Below, piece by piece: positions 48,472-57,989 of a DNA stretch of 64,000 nucleotides. Each line of letters opens with the position of its first letter. The first letter of the stretch is position 1. Location of the stretch: assembly GCA_900545515.1 (NCBI GenBank), contig UQZA01000006.1:43597-107596 (forward strand), written 5' to 3'. Under the pieces are notes generated by a model. It saw only the letters and a list, made by a program, of their open reading frames with translations, did not search any database and was not told the origin of the DNA. The position numbers were made by a program, and so were the translations under genes. The stretch comes from an uncultured Eubacteriales bacterium (GTDB taxonomy: Bacteria > Bacillota > Clostridia > Oscillospirales > Oscillospiraceae).

Positions 48472-50382
48472 ATGGCGGACGTATCTACACAATTTGCAAT
48501 CCAGGATCGAATGACGTCTAAGATCAACGCTATGATCAACGCATCGGAACGCCTGAACCAAACTTTGGATGCCACCGATGTCCTAACAGACAAGGTGGGC
48601 GATGGTCAAAACTACGATGCGGTTGTCGGGGCCGTCAATCGCGTCGCTGATGCCCTGGAAAAAATGAACCAGCGGCAGGAAGAGGCTGCAAATAAGGCTA
48701 AAAAAACAAAGTCCGAATTTCAGAAACTAGCTGATATAGTCCGGAACCTTGCGGTTGTGCGCTACGCCAAAATGTACGGAGGCCAGATTTTGAGCCTGTC
48801 TGACGGCTTGGTGGCCACCCGTGCCCGGCTAGACTTGATGAACGATGGCCTGCAAACAACGGAAGAGCTGCAGGACATGATCATGAAGTCCGCCAACCGC
48901 TCCCGGGCTTCCTATTTGTCTACAGCTGACGCTGTTGCAAAAATGGGTATTACAGCGAAGGACGCTTTCTCCAGCAATCAGGAATTGATTGACTTCGCCG
49001 AGCTTGTCAACAAACAGTTTACGATTTCTGGGACTGAGGCAGCCGGCATTGATGCGGCCATGCTACAGCTAACACAGGCCATGGGTTCCGGTGTCCTCCG
49101 AGGTGAAGAACTGAATAGCATCTTCGAGCAGGCGCCAACGATCATTCAAACAATTGCAGACTATTTGGATGTGCCAATTGGCAAAATCCGAGAGATGGCG
49201 TCCGAAGGAAAAATCACATCAACGATTGTGAAAAATGCCATGCTGGCATCGGCAGACGAAATCAACGCCAAATTTGAAAGCATGCCGATGACGTTTGCGC
49301 AAGTATGGGAATTGGCAAAAAATATAGCCATTGAAACACTTGACCCAATCATAACCACAATCGGAGAGGGTGCCCAATGGATTTACGACAACTGGTCCAA
49401 AATAGAGCCTGTGTTCTGGGGGCTGGCAGGTGCAGTGCTGTTTTATGCGGTCGCCACGTGGATTGCCGATGGCGCGGCTAAGGCTTTCTTCACAACATTG
49501 CTGCATAATCCGATATTTTGGATTGCCTTAGCCGTTGGGGTTTTAATCGCCATTTTTTATAAGTTGATCCAATCCATTGGGGGCGTGAAGGTTGCGTGGC
49601 TGACACTCACGAACTGGATCCAGATCGGCGTGGACTGGATCAAAATTGCAATGGTAACCTGCTATTTTTGGTGGCAGGAACAGTGGGACAAAATTGTCCT
49701 GGCCCTGCTGAAGGCGAGCGTGAAGATTCTGGACTTCACCGGCGATATGAAAGCCGGAATGCTGACAATCCTGCAAAATTTAGTGAACGGCGCCATCGGG
49801 ATTATCAATGATTTTATCAACCTGCTCAACAAAATCCCCGGCGTCCATATCAGCCTAATTGACCAGGTGACCTTTGGAACAACCGAGCAGCTGAAAAACG
49901 AAGCGGAAAAGCAATCCCGGGCCAAACTGGTATCCGACCTGCAGGAACGGGTTGACGCCTACGACAAGAACCGGGATGCTGTGCTGGGAGCGTTGAAGGC
50001 AGAAACATCGGCGGCACAGGCCCAGAGAGAAGCGGAGATTGCTGCCGCAAAAGCGGAGGCAGCTGCAGCGGGAGCCGAAGGCGAAAAGGATTGGGAGTCC
50101 TACCTGGAGGATGCGGCGCCGGGTAGCGGTGAAGTTGACAACGTAGATCACGTAGGGTCCGTGGGAGAAATCGAAGAAGACGTAAACATCGCCGAAGAAG
50201 ACCTGAAATTCCTTCGGGATGTGGCCGAAATGCGCTACGTCCAGAACTTTGTAACCTTGACGCCTACGGTGGCCATTGATGCCCAGGTGAGCGATCGGGT
50301 GGACTACGAAGAGCTTGCCCGCCGGATAGAACGGGAGCTGGAAGATGAATTCGTGGCGGCTGCAGAGGGGGTGTATGCATAA
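48472..50382 (+). CDS. Tape measure protein
   Basis: Sets tail length and occupies the tube. 636 residues, short for a tape measure, suggesting a tail of moderate length. The tape-measure N-domain has FQKLADIVRNLAVVRYAKMY, TRARLDLMNDGLQTTEELQD and GVLRGEELNSIFEQAPTIIQ. Hydrophobic helices lie at about 318-370, and an Ala/Glu coiled coil at about 505-540. It begins 4 bases after the frameshift-product stop. Confidence 0.92.
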   Translation: MADVSTQFAIQDRMTSKINAMINASERLNQTLDATDVLTDKVGDGQNYDAVVGAVNRVADALEKMNQRQEEAANKAKKTKSEFQKLADIVRNLAVVRYAKMYGGQILSLSDGLVATRARLDLMNDGLQTTEELQDMIMKSANRSRASYLSTADAVAKMGITAKDAFSSNQELIDFAELVNKQFTISGTEAAGIDAAMLQLTQAMGSGVLRGEELNSIFEQAPTIIQTIADYLDVPIGKIREMASEGKITSTIVKNAMLASADEINAKFESMPMTFAQVWELAKNIAIETLDPIITTIGEGAQWIYDNWSKIEPVFWGLAGAVLFYAVATWIADGAAKAFFTTLLHNPIFWIALAVGVLIAIFYKLIQSIGGVKVAWLTLTNWIQIGVDWIKIAMVTCYFWWQEQWDKIVLALLKASVKILDFTGDMKAGMLTILQNLVNGAIGIINDFINLLNKIPGVHISLIDQVTFGTTEQLKNEAEKQSRAKLVSDLQERVDAYDKNRDAVLGALKAETSAAQAQREAEIAAAKAEAAAAGAEGEKDWESYLEDAAPGSGEVDNVDHVGSVGEIEEDVNIAEEDLKFLRDVAEMRYVQNFVTLTPTVAIDAQVSDRVDYEELARRIERELEDEFVAAAEGVYA

Positions 50383-51026
50383 TGGGCTATGCAATGGCTT
50401 TGATTGCGGCAGGAAAGGAAATTATCATCCCGGTCCTGCCATCAAAGTTGAAGGTAACCTCCGCCGGGGACAATGATACTGATACCGTCCTGGGCCTAGG
50501 AGAAGTCCTGATCCTGCGGCAGAAGCGACTGCGGACTGTATCGTGGGACAGCTTTTGCCCGGCCCACAGCGCCCCATATGCCCCTGGGGTCATAACGCCC
50601 CCGCTGGAGCTTATCCGGGCTATCCAGACGGCGCGGGATGCTTTGCAACCGGTGCGGCTGCTGATTACCGGTACAGACCTGGACATCAACGTCCGGATGG
50701 GCATCGAATCTTTTGACTACGAAGAGCGATCCGGGGAGCTGGGGGATCTGTACTACTCCATCAAGTTGTCCGAGTGGAAGGACTACTCCCCGCGGCGCAT
50801 TGTGCTGCAGGAGAAGAAGCCGACCGCGAAAGACCCAAGCCGGGCGGGGCAACCGAACGGGATGCCAAAAACCTACACCGTAGTCAAGGGCGACTGCCTG
50901 TGGTATATCGCAAAACGATTTTACGGAAAGGGCGGTGAATGGCCTAAGATCTACAGTGCAAACAAGGCAATTATTGGAGGGAATCCCAATCTGATCTACC
51001 CGGGGCAGGTGTTTACGATTCCATGA
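50382..51026 (+). CDS. LysM-domain baseplate hub protein (XkdP-like)
   Basis: 214 residues. The N-terminal part (LPSKLKVTSAGDNDTDTVLG) is the gp53/XkdP-type tube adaptor. The C-terminal LysM domain (TYTVVKGDCLWYIAKRFYGK, IYSANKAIIGGNPNLIYPGQ) binds peptidoglycan or fastens the hub. Overlaps its neighbours by 1 and 4 bases. Confidence 0.9.
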   Translation: MGYAMALIAAGKEIIIPVLPSKLKVTSAGDNDTDTVLGLGEVLILRQKRLRTVSWDSFCPAHSAPYAPGVITPPLELIRAIQTARDALQPVRLLITGTDLDINVRMGIESFDYEERSGELGDLYYSIKLSEWKDYSPRRIVLQEKKPTAKDPSRAGQPNGMPKTYTVVKGDCLWYIAKRFYGKGGEWPKIYSANKAIIGGNPNLIYPGQVFTIP

Positions 51027-51979
51027 GCATATCAATTTTGTACCAAAATAACCGTACCGGCGATGCATTTGATATCACATCCCTGTGCACCGGCGCAAAA
51101 TGGGCCACGAAGAGGGCGGGAACACCAGCATCCTTGGAGTTGACCACCCTGGCCGACAGCAATGTTGCGTGGGCCCATGGTGGAATCCTGGCCCTGAAGG
51201 ATGACAAAAACGGTCTGTTTTATGGCTATGTGGTCAAGGTCAGTCAAAACGAAAAGGGCCAGGTCACCGTGACCGCCTACGATCAAACCTGGTACCTGAA
51301 GAAGAACAAGGAGACCTATGTATTCGCCAATAAGCGGGCGGATGAAATCTTGACGCAGATTGCAGCAGATTTTGACCTAAACTGCGGCGCCTTAGAAAAT
51401 ACCGGCTACGCCATCCCGTCCATGGTAGAGGATGGGCAGACTTTATTTGATATTGTCCTGACGGCCCTGGACCATACCCTGGTCCATGTCGGCAAGATGT
51501 ATGTCCTGTGGGATGACTTTGGGTCCCTGCGGATTACCGATGTGGCGAAATCCAAGCTGGAGCTGTTTGTTGGCGACCGGAGCATGGCCACCGGCTACAC
51601 CTACGAATCCGAAGTTGATTCCGAGACCTATAACAAGATCAAGCTGGTCCGGGACAACAAGACAACTGGGAAACGGGACGTTTACATCTTCCAGGATTCC
51701 GACAACATGACTCTTTGGGGTGTGTTGCAGGACTATGAGACTGTGCAAGATGGCATGAACGAAGCGCAAATCAAGGAACATGGCAGCCAAATGCTGGAGT
51801 TGTACAACCGTCCCAAGAAGTCCTTTGAGGTCAAGGCTTTGCTGGACTTGTCTGTCCGGGCTGGCCGCGCGTTGTATATCGGCATTGAGAAAATCGGTGT
51901 GAACGCCTGCTACATCGTGGAGGAACACAGCGCCGATCTGATCAAAGGGGCTATGACGCTGAAGTTGAAGGCGGTGTGA
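51023..51979 (+). CDS. Baseplate hub protein (XkdQ-like)
   Basis: A 318-residue gp27/late-control-D-like hub subunit: WATKRAGTPASLELTTLADS, DQTWYLKKNKETYVFANKRA and TYESEVDSETYNKIKLVRDN. Sits between the LysM hub protein and the DUF2577 protein as in PBSX. Confidence 0.88.
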   Translation: MSISILYQNNRTGDAFDITSLCTGAKWATKRAGTPASLELTTLADSNVAWAHGGILALKDDKNGLFYGYVVKVSQNEKGQVTVTAYDQTWYLKKNKETYVFANKRADEILTQIAADFDLNCGALENTGYAIPSMVEDGQTLFDIVLTALDHTLVHVGKMYVLWDDFGSLRITDVAKSKLELFVGDRSMATGYTYESEVDSETYNKIKLVRDNKTTGKRDVYIFQDSDNMTLWGVLQDYETVQDGMNEAQIKEHGSQMLELYNRPKKSFEVKALLDLSVRAGRALYIGIEKIGVNACYIVEEHSADLIKGAMTLKLKAV

Positions 51980-51980
51980 T

Positions 51981-52232
51981 ATGTCCATTTTAGATACAAT
52001 GAAGAAGATTGCGGAACAGTCGCAAAATGCGGCAGTTCCGGCGGCCTTTTTGTTTGCCCAGGTAACGGCTGTTTCGCCCCTTGTTGTCCGGGTGGACAAC
52101 CGGTTCGACTTGCCCGCCAGCGCCCTTGTGGTGCTGAAAGAAAAGGACGGAGATCCGTTGGCCGTCGGCGACAAGCTGGCGTTGCTGCGAAATCATGGCG
52201 GCCAGTCGTTCCTGGTTTTGGGAAAGGTGTGA
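51981..52232 (+). CDS. DUF2577 baseplate protein (XkdR-like)
   Basis: An 83-residue OB-like protein (FAQVTAVSPLVVRVDNRFDL, GDKLALLRNHGGQSFLVLGK), matching the DUF2577/XkdR family. Confidence 0.85.
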   Translation: MSILDTMKKIAEQSQNAAVPAAFLFAQVTAVSPLVVRVDNRFDLPASALVVLKEKDGDPLAVGDKLALLRNHGGQSFLVLGKV

Positions 52233-52237
52233 TATTT

Positions 52238-52666
52238 ATGGCTTTAATTCCTGGGCAGAGCGCCGGTACGCTTAGCCCCACCGTGGATGTTGCATCTGCT
52301 GCCAGCCAGGTAACCCGGACTTACAAAATGGACCTGGAGGCGGGCCGCTGTACTGGATATGTGGACGGAACAGAGGCTATGCGGCAAGCAATCCTTAAAA
52401 TCTTACTGACCGAGAGATTTACCTACCTGATCTATTCGTGGGATTATGGGATTGAGCTGAATGAAACTTTCGGGAGGAGTGCCCAGACGCTGGCCAGCGA
52501 GGCACGGCGCATTGTGCAGGAGGCATTGTTGGCAGATAGCCGGATTACTAAAATCACGGATTTTAGCGTCAGCCAACCGGACAAGCGTACCATATCCATC
52601 CAATTCACGGCAGAAACGATTTTCGGGGAAATCCCGTTAGAAAGGACTGTAGCGCGAAATGTATGA
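52238..52666 (+). CDS. DUF2634 baseplate wedge protein (XkdS-like)
   Basis: A 142-residue gp25-like wedge protein (ILLTERFTYLIYSWDYGIEL, EARRIVQEALLADSRITKI). ATG 52238 is chosen over GTG 52229 for spacing to AAAGGTG. Overlaps baseplate J by 8 bases. Confidence 0.87.
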   Translation: MALIPGQSAGTLSPTVDVASAASQVTRTYKMDLEAGRCTGYVDGTEAMRQAILKILLTERFTYLIYSWDYGIELNETFGRSAQTLASEARRIVQEALLADSRITKITDFSVSQPDKRTISIQFTAETIFGEIPLERTVARNV

Positions 52667-53738
52667 GGAAATGACCTTTGAAGCCATCATGGAACGCTGT
52701 CTGGCCAGGGTGACATCCTCTGTGGATAAGCGGGAAGGATCCATCATCTATGACGCCATTGCGCCGGCGGCTGCCGAGCTGGCCATCATGTACATTGAGC
52801 TGGCCTACTTGGTAGATCGGGCATTCCCAGACACTGCCACCGGTGAAGACCTAACAAAGAAGTGCCGAGAACGGGGTGTGCTGCGAGCAGCCGCAACCTA
52901 CGCTATCCGGAAGGGCTATTTTGAAGTGGCAGACGGAACCGGCTGCAATGTGGCGCTGGGAACCAGATTTTCCGGAGGAGATATCAACTTTGCCATCACC
53001 GCCGAAATTGCGCCTGGGCAATATCAGCTGACCGCAGAGACTGCCGGGTCGGTTGGAAACGAGTACGTCGGAACCTTGTATCCGATTGACTACGTGCCGG
53101 ATTTGGCCGCCGCCCGGATGGAAGATATCCTGATCCCCGGTGAAGACGAAGAAAGCGATGATGCCCTCCGGGCCCGCTATTTTGGATCCCTGGAATCCCA
53201 GGCTTTTGGCGGGAATATCGCCGACTACAAAAATAAGGTGGAGCTGCTTCCGGGCGTAGGAGCTACAAAGGTAATCCCTGCCTGGAATGGCGGCGGGACC
53301 GTGAAAGTGCTTATCATCAACAGCGAATGGGGTGCACCTTCGGCGGATCTGATCCAACGCGTCCAGGAGGCGATTGATCCTGTTGGGACCCAGGGGGCCG
53401 GCCTAGGGCTTGCGCCCATTGGCCACACTGTCACGGTGGAGGGCGTGACCAGCAGCACAATCAACGTTTCTTTCAGCCTGACCTTCGGATCTGGCGGCAC
53501 GTGGGCTGGGGTCCAGGCGGCGGCGAAGACGGCAATCCAAAACTATTTTGCCGAATTGTCCCGCGCCTGGGCTGATACCGACACGCTGATTATACGCATC
53601 AGCCAGATTGAAACCAGGATCCTGGGCGTCCCCGGGGTGGTTGACATCATAAACACCAAAATCAACGGAAGCGCTACGAATTTATCCCTGGAATCCAACA
53701 AAATCCCTGCCCTGGGGGTGATCACGAATGGAACTTAG
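52659..53738 (+). CDS. Baseplate J-like protein (XkdT-like)
   Basis: A 359-residue wedge protein: SSVDKREGSIIYDAIAPAAA, YLVDRAFPDTATGEDLTKKC, ESDDALRARYFGSLESQAFG and GVGATKVIPAWNGGGTVKV are the gpJ/XkdT signature. Overlaps the next gene by 11 bases. Confidence 0.93.
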   Translation: MYEEMTFEAIMERCLARVTSSVDKREGSIIYDAIAPAAAELAIMYIELAYLVDRAFPDTATGEDLTKKCRERGVLRAAATYAIRKGYFEVADGTGCNVALGTRFSGGDINFAITAEIAPGQYQLTAETAGSVGNEYVGTLYPIDYVPDLAAARMEDILIPGEDEESDDALRARYFGSLESQAFGGNIADYKNKVELLPGVGATKVIPAWNGGGTVKVLIINSEWGAPSADLIQRVQEAIDPVGTQGAGLGLAPIGHTVTVEGVTSSTINVSFSLTFGSGGTWAGVQAAAKTAIQNYFAELSRAWADTDTLIIRISQIETRILGVPGVVDIINTKINGSATNLSLESNKIPALGVITNGT

Positions 53739-54333
53739 GGAATATTGGCCGCGATATCTGCAAGGACTTTTGGAGTTCGGCCAGATAGCAGATGCAGAGC
53801 AACCTGAAGTTGACCGGGCGCTACAAGCCGTGAGGGCTGCTCCAGACGATTTTTTCCTAGAATCCCTGTCGGAATATGGGTGCTGCCGCTGGGAGGCTAT
53901 TTTAGGAATTTCCGAGGCCGAGAACAGCGCTTTGGAGGAACGCCGAGCCAGAATACGGGCTATGTGGGATACAGAATTGCCATACACCTACCGCTGGCTG
54001 GCCAAGTGGCTCGCATCTATCTGCGGGGGCGACAACCCCTTGCCGACTATCAGCGGGTACACGCTTCGGGTGAGTCTGCCTGTGGCGGCTGACTATCCGT
54101 GGATTTTGGACGATCTGCGGCAGCGCATCCCCGCCAACCTTGTGATTGCACCCACAATCCTGCTTACTCAAGCGGCATCTAAGCTGTTTGTAGGGTCCGC
54201 CGTCCGTCTATCCATCAAGCAGTCCATGACCGTATTTGCGTTGGACGATGAGATGACGGCATTCACGAGCGATACAGGCGCAGTGCTTACCGATGAGCAT
54301 GACAAAATCTTGTACGTGGAGGAGGCACCATGA
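53728..54333 (+). CDS. DUF2313 baseplate protein (XkdU/YmfQ-like)
   Basis: A 201-residue gpI-like protein (YLQGLLEFGQIADAEQPEVD, SEAENSALEERRARIRAMWD) that links baseplate and fibres. Its C-terminal 40 residues differ from the family core and may serve as an adaptor for this phage's fibre. Confidence 0.85.
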   Translation: MELREYWPRYLQGLLEFGQIADAEQPEVDRALQAVRAAPDDFFLESLSEYGCCRWEAILGISEAENSALEERRARIRAMWDTELPYTYRWLAKWLASICGGDNPLPTISGYTLRVSLPVAADYPWILDDLRQRIPANLVIAPTILLTQAASKLFVGSAVRLSIKQSMTVFALDDEMTAFTSDTGAVLTDEHDKILYVEEAP

Positions 54334-55574
54334 CACCAAATCTGACAAGTAAGGGGCATGTGCTACTGCTGCGGGCCCTGGATGGAGAAGCATTAAAATT
54401 TACTCGGATTCAGTTGGGCAATGGCGTGGCCCAGAATGTCAAAAGCGCCACGGCCCTATCCAACCCTCTTATTTCGATGCTGCTGACAAAGATGACGACT
54501 GGGAGCCAGTACATCACGCTGACCAGCTCTTTTTCCAACAGCGAGATTACAGCCGGCTTCCGGATCACGGAAGTTGGCATCTGGGCCGAGGACCCAGACG
54601 ATGAAGGATCCGAAATCCTATATGCCCTGGGCAATGAGCCGGAAGGCACAGCGGACTATATACCGAGCAAGGACAGCCGCATTCTGGAGCTGGAGTACAG
54701 CATCATGATCTTTGTGGGAGAGGCCCAGAATGTGACCGCCGAGATCAGTGAATCCCTGGCTTATGCCAGTGCCGCCGAATTGAAGGCGCATACCGACAAC
54801 AAACAGAATCCCCATGGGGTAACCGCCGAACAAGTTGGGCTGGGCAATGTGCCCAACGTAGGGACCGATGACCAAACACCCAGCCATACCATTGCTCAAA
54901 GCCTAACAGCACTGACCCCAAAGGAAAAACTGAGCGTGGCCATGGGCAAGATCGCACGAGCTGTACAAAGCTTGATTGACCACCTAAAGGACAGTACGGC
55001 CCACATCACCACATCGGAGCGCGACAAATGGAACAACAAGGCCCCCGGCTCTCATAACCACAGCGCCGCAAATATCAACAGCGGCACCCTGGGAGTGGCA
55101 CGCGGCGGAACAGGAAAAGGCAGCTGGACGGCAAATCGACTGATGTACCCGATATCTGCGACCAGCATTGGCCAAATGGAAGCCCCCAGCAAAGACGGGA
55201 TGTATCTGTGCCAGAATCGGACCGGGGCGCCCTTTTGGGCAGAAGCCGAACAACCTACCATTCCGCCGACATCTGAAGCCGGAACATATATCGGCGGAGG
55301 AAAGACCGGCAGTAACGCCAAAAATTCCATCACATTCCAAGCGGAGCTGCCCAAAATGATCTACATTAAGCAGCGAGGCACGGGAGCATGGGGGCTGCTG
55401 TTGCTGACTGCGGCAGGGGGCGACGGTTTTTCGGTGGTGAACAACATCACCAGCAACTTGGTGGTGGCAGCCTCCGGCAACACTGTATCCTGGTACTACA
55501 ACTCCAGCGAGTCACATCCCGCGAATCAGCTGGATACCAGTATGCAAACGTACTACTATGTGGGGGTATTTTAA
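54330..55574 (+). CDS. Tail fibre protein (XkdV-like)
   Basis: A 414-residue host-recognition fibre. N-terminal DUF3751-type collar (LTSKGHVLLLRALDGEALKF, ITAGFRITEVGIWAEDP); a middle with two phage-fibre repeats of the NPHGVTAEQVGLGNVPN type and HNHSAANINSGTLGVARGGT; a beta-rich tip ending QTYYYVGVF. Confidence 0.9.
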   Translation: MTPNLTSKGHVLLLRALDGEALKFTRIQLGNGVAQNVKSATALSNPLISMLLTKMTTGSQYITLTSSFSNSEITAGFRITEVGIWAEDPDDEGSEILYALGNEPEGTADYIPSKDSRILELEYSIMIFVGEAQNVTAEISESLAYASAAELKAHTDNKQNPHGVTAEQVGLGNVPNVGTDDQTPSHTIAQSLTALTPKEKLSVAMGKIARAVQSLIDHLKDSTAHITTSERDKWNNKAPGSHNHSAANINSGTLGVARGGTGKGSWTANRLMYPISATSIGQMEAPSKDGMYLCQNRTGAPFWAEAEQPTIPPTSEAGTYIGGGKTGSNAKNSITFQAELPKMIYIKQRGTGAWGLLLLTAAGGDGFSVVNNITSNLVVAASGNTVSWYYNSSESHPANQLDTSMQTYYYVGVF

Positions 55575-55576
55575 TT

Positions 55577-56509
55577 ATGGACTACCAAAAAATTACAGAG
55601 GTCCCCACCGCAACGGCGCTGACCGGTAACGAGAGCATTTACATTCGGCAAGGGGATACGTTCCGACGTGTATCCATTGCCGATTTTTTGGCGGCCTTGG
55701 GCATCCAGGACGGCGATGATGGCATATCCCCAGCCGTGACAGTTGCTACCATCACCGGCGGCCACCGGCTGACCATCACGGATGCCGGCGGGCCCAAAAG
55801 TTTTGATGTGATGGACGGCGCTGCTGGCCAGCCAGGTGCCAAAGGTGATAAAGGCGACAAGGGCGACCCTGGCAGCGCAGCAATTGGCCTAGGCGTGTGC
55901 GCCAGCGCGGCTGACGCGGCCACAAAAGTAGTATCCGTCCACACCGCTGATTTCGCGGCCAATCGGAGCGGCATCCTCACCGTGGCCTTTTCAGTCGGGG
56001 CAAACATCGCCGATGAGCCTAGCCTATCCATCAATAATAAGCTCTACGCAATTATCGATTGCCGCGATGGCCAGTCCGCCAAGGCGGCCGCCATGGCTGG
56101 GCAGGCCCACACGTACGTGCTGGATCCGGATCTATCCGTGGCTTTCCTGATCAATCCCACGGATACTGCGGTGGCCGCCGAGCCCGGAGCGATCCCGGTG
56201 TACAGCTGCTCCACAGAAGCAGTTGCCGCCTCCAAGATATTGGGCGGCGCCCCGGAGATCCCAGCAACACAGGGATATACATTTTATGTAAACTTCACAA
56301 ATTATAATAGTGCAGAAAATCCACAGCTCGTTGCCGGGAACGGCACTTATCGCATAGCTGCATCAGGCCGGAATCAATTGCTGGATCCCTATAATCTTGT
56401 CGCCGGCTTGCATCTATTTGCAGTGCTAAATGATGGGTGGGTTGCGCTGCTCAATCCGCACGCAAATGCTGCGGCGCTTACCGCCGCTATTGAGGAGGGC
56501 CTGGCATAA
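55577..56509 (+). CDS. Tail appendage protein with collagen-like segment
   Basis: 310 residues. The N-terminus TEVPTATALTGNESIYIRQG is an attachment domain. GAAGQPGAKGDKGDKGDPG is a short Gly-X-Y collagen-like trimerising stalk near residue 90. The rest is beta-rich with no enzyme motif. Probably a secondary fibre or spike for surface binding. ATG 55577 lies 2 bases after the fibre stop. Confidence 0.75.
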   Translation: MDYQKITEVPTATALTGNESIYIRQGDTFRRVSIADFLAALGIQDGDDGISPAVTVATITGGHRLTITDAGGPKSFDVMDGAAGQPGAKGDKGDKGDPGSAAIGLGVCASAADAATKVVSVHTADFAANRSGILTVAFSVGANIADEPSLSINNKLYAIIDCRDGQSAKAAAMAGQAHTYVLDPDLSVAFLINPTDTAVAAEPGAIPVYSCSTEAVAASKILGGAPEIPATQGYTFYVNFTNYNSAENPQLVAGNGTYRIAASGRNQLLDPYNLVAGLHLFAVLNDGWVALLNPHANAAALTAAIEEGLA

Positions 56510-56994
56510 TGGGTGTGCGAAAGGACGATTTAACGCAATACATCCAGCAGCTGGAGACGCTGAAAGCTGATATACCGGCGATTATGAGCAAAATTGCCGC
56601 TGGCGAAGGCGCCTACGCAGTAAAGCAGGCCAGGCTGATTTGCAAAAATGATAATGTTATCAACACCGGTGCTTACCGCCGGAACTGGCAGAGCGACAAG
56701 ACTGCAAAGCGCAGTGGACGCCGCTACATCGTCCGATTTTACAATCCGCTGGACTATGCCAGCCACCTGGAGTATGGATTTCGGAGCCACTTTGTGCCGG
56801 GCCACTGGGAGGGCCATACCTTTATTTATGGCCGCAATGATCCCAAAGGCGGCATGTATGTCGGCCCGAAGGGCGGATACGTGCGGGGGCATTTTGTGCT
56901 AAAACGAGCCGTAAAACGCACAAAAGATACCCAAAAAGTGCGGGTTGAGAGGAAAATTATGAAGGAAATCAAGAAAAAGCTGGAAGGAAGGTAA
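56509..56994 (+). CDS. HK97 gp10-like phage protein
   Basis: A 161-residue basic protein: VINTGAYRRNWQSDKTAKRS, YNPLDYASHLEYGFRSHFVP and GHFVLKRAVKRTKDTQK match the HK97 gp10 tail-completion family. Members normally lie between the connector and the tail terminator, so its place among the fibre genes is unusual. Confidence 0.75.
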   Translation: MGVRKDDLTQYIQQLETLKADIPAIMSKIAAGEGAYAVKQARLICKNDNVINTGAYRRNWQSDKTAKRSGRRYIVRFYNPLDYASHLEYGFRSHFVPGHWEGHTFIYGRNDPKGGMYVGPKGGYVRGHFVLKRAVKRTKDTQKVRVERKIMKEIKKKLEGR

Positions 56995-56998
56995 GCGG

Positions 56999-57508
56999 AT
57001 GCCCAACATTGCAATCAATATCCGAGAGCAAACTTTGACTGCCGTGCCGGACAAGCCGTTGGTAGCCAGATCTGTGGGCGAGGTAACTTGCACCGTGACG
57101 CTTGATGATAGCTGGGCGGACTACACCGTCGCGCTGATATTCGCTTCTGGCAAGTCGCAAAAGTCCGCCCTAATGCCTGATAATGGCGTGCTTACAGTGC
57201 CTTGGGAAGTGTTGGACCGCCCCGGATACCTCTGGATCTCTGCAGTTGGCCACGCACCGGGCAAGCGCCGGCCCACCGCTATCATGCGGCAGCCGCTGAC
57301 AATTACGGCGAATGGGCGCATCGAGGGCGGCCCGCCGGCGGAGCACACCCCCGCCCTCTGGGAGCAAGTACTGGCCCAGCTGCAGGCAGCCGCCCTGACG
57401 CCGGATGAGGCCCTGGAGGCTTTGGTGGAGGCGGGGATGCTGACGCCGGTGACCGACAGCAGCGGGGCAATTTACACTGATGAGGATGGAAGCATTTGTT
57501 GCATCTAG
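56999..57508 (+). CDS. Phage tail/baseplate accessory protein, unknown
   Basis: A 169-residue protein. The N-terminal beta sandwich (INIREQTLTAVPDKPLVARS, LDRPGYLWISAVGHAPGKRR) resembles upper-baseplate (BppU-like) N-domains. A helical linker follows, and the end is TDEDGSICCI. Likely attaches a receptor-binding protein. Confidence 0.6.
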   Translation: MPNIAINIREQTLTAVPDKPLVARSVGEVTCTVTLDDSWADYTVALIFASGKSQKSALMPDNGVLTVPWEVLDRPGYLWISAVGHAPGKRRPTAIMRQPLTITANGRIEGGPPAEHTPALWEQVLAQLQAAALTPDEALEALVEAGMLTPVTDSSGAIYTDEDGSICCI

Positions 57509-57518
57509 GGAGGATACT

Positions 57519-57989
57519 ATGGATTATGATTTTGTAAAATTGAGTGATGTCCCGGTGGCGGAGGACGGCGCTACCCACGTGCTCGGCACTAAGGATGGCC
57601 AAGTGGTACGCGTCCCCGCATCAGGATTGGGCGCAGTGGCACTGGATTTAGAAATTGCCGGAGCCAGTGCGGGCCCTACAAGCGTGCTGGATGCCTCCCC
57701 GCGGGACGCGAATTTCCTGGCCGGCGCAACGCTGAAGCTGCCTACCGGGGAGGCTTATACAACCAATGATAGCGGCGCGTTCGTGGCCGAGGAGCTATAC
57801 TCCGCGCTGAGCGATTATATCCGGCGTGGCTGTGTGCTCCTATTTCGAATGTTCGCCGGTGAAGAGCTGCAGGGTATAAGTCTGGCGGTATCTGCAGGAT
57901 ATCGCTCTTCGGGCGACGCTCATGCGCTGTGGCTATATTCGGATGGGCTGGAGCTTTTGATTTTCGATCGTGATTCCAGAGAGGCGTAG
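57519..57989 (+). CDS. Putative tail fibre component, unknown
   Basis: 156 residues. DFVKLSDVPVAEDGATHVLG is a short head domain shared with the appendage gene at 55577 (both recall 'lsdvp..t.lt.' attachment peptides). A beta-rich C-terminus follows (VLLFRMFAGEELQGISLAVS). ATG 57519 follows AGGGAGG. Confidence 0.55.
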   Translation: MDYDFVKLSDVPVAEDGATHVLGTKDGQVVRVPASGLGAVALDLEIAGASAGPTSVLDASPRDANFLAGATLKLPTGEAYTTNDSGAFVAEELYSALSDYIRRGCVLLFRMFAGEELQGISLAVSAGYRSSGDAHALWLYSDGLELLIFDRDSREA

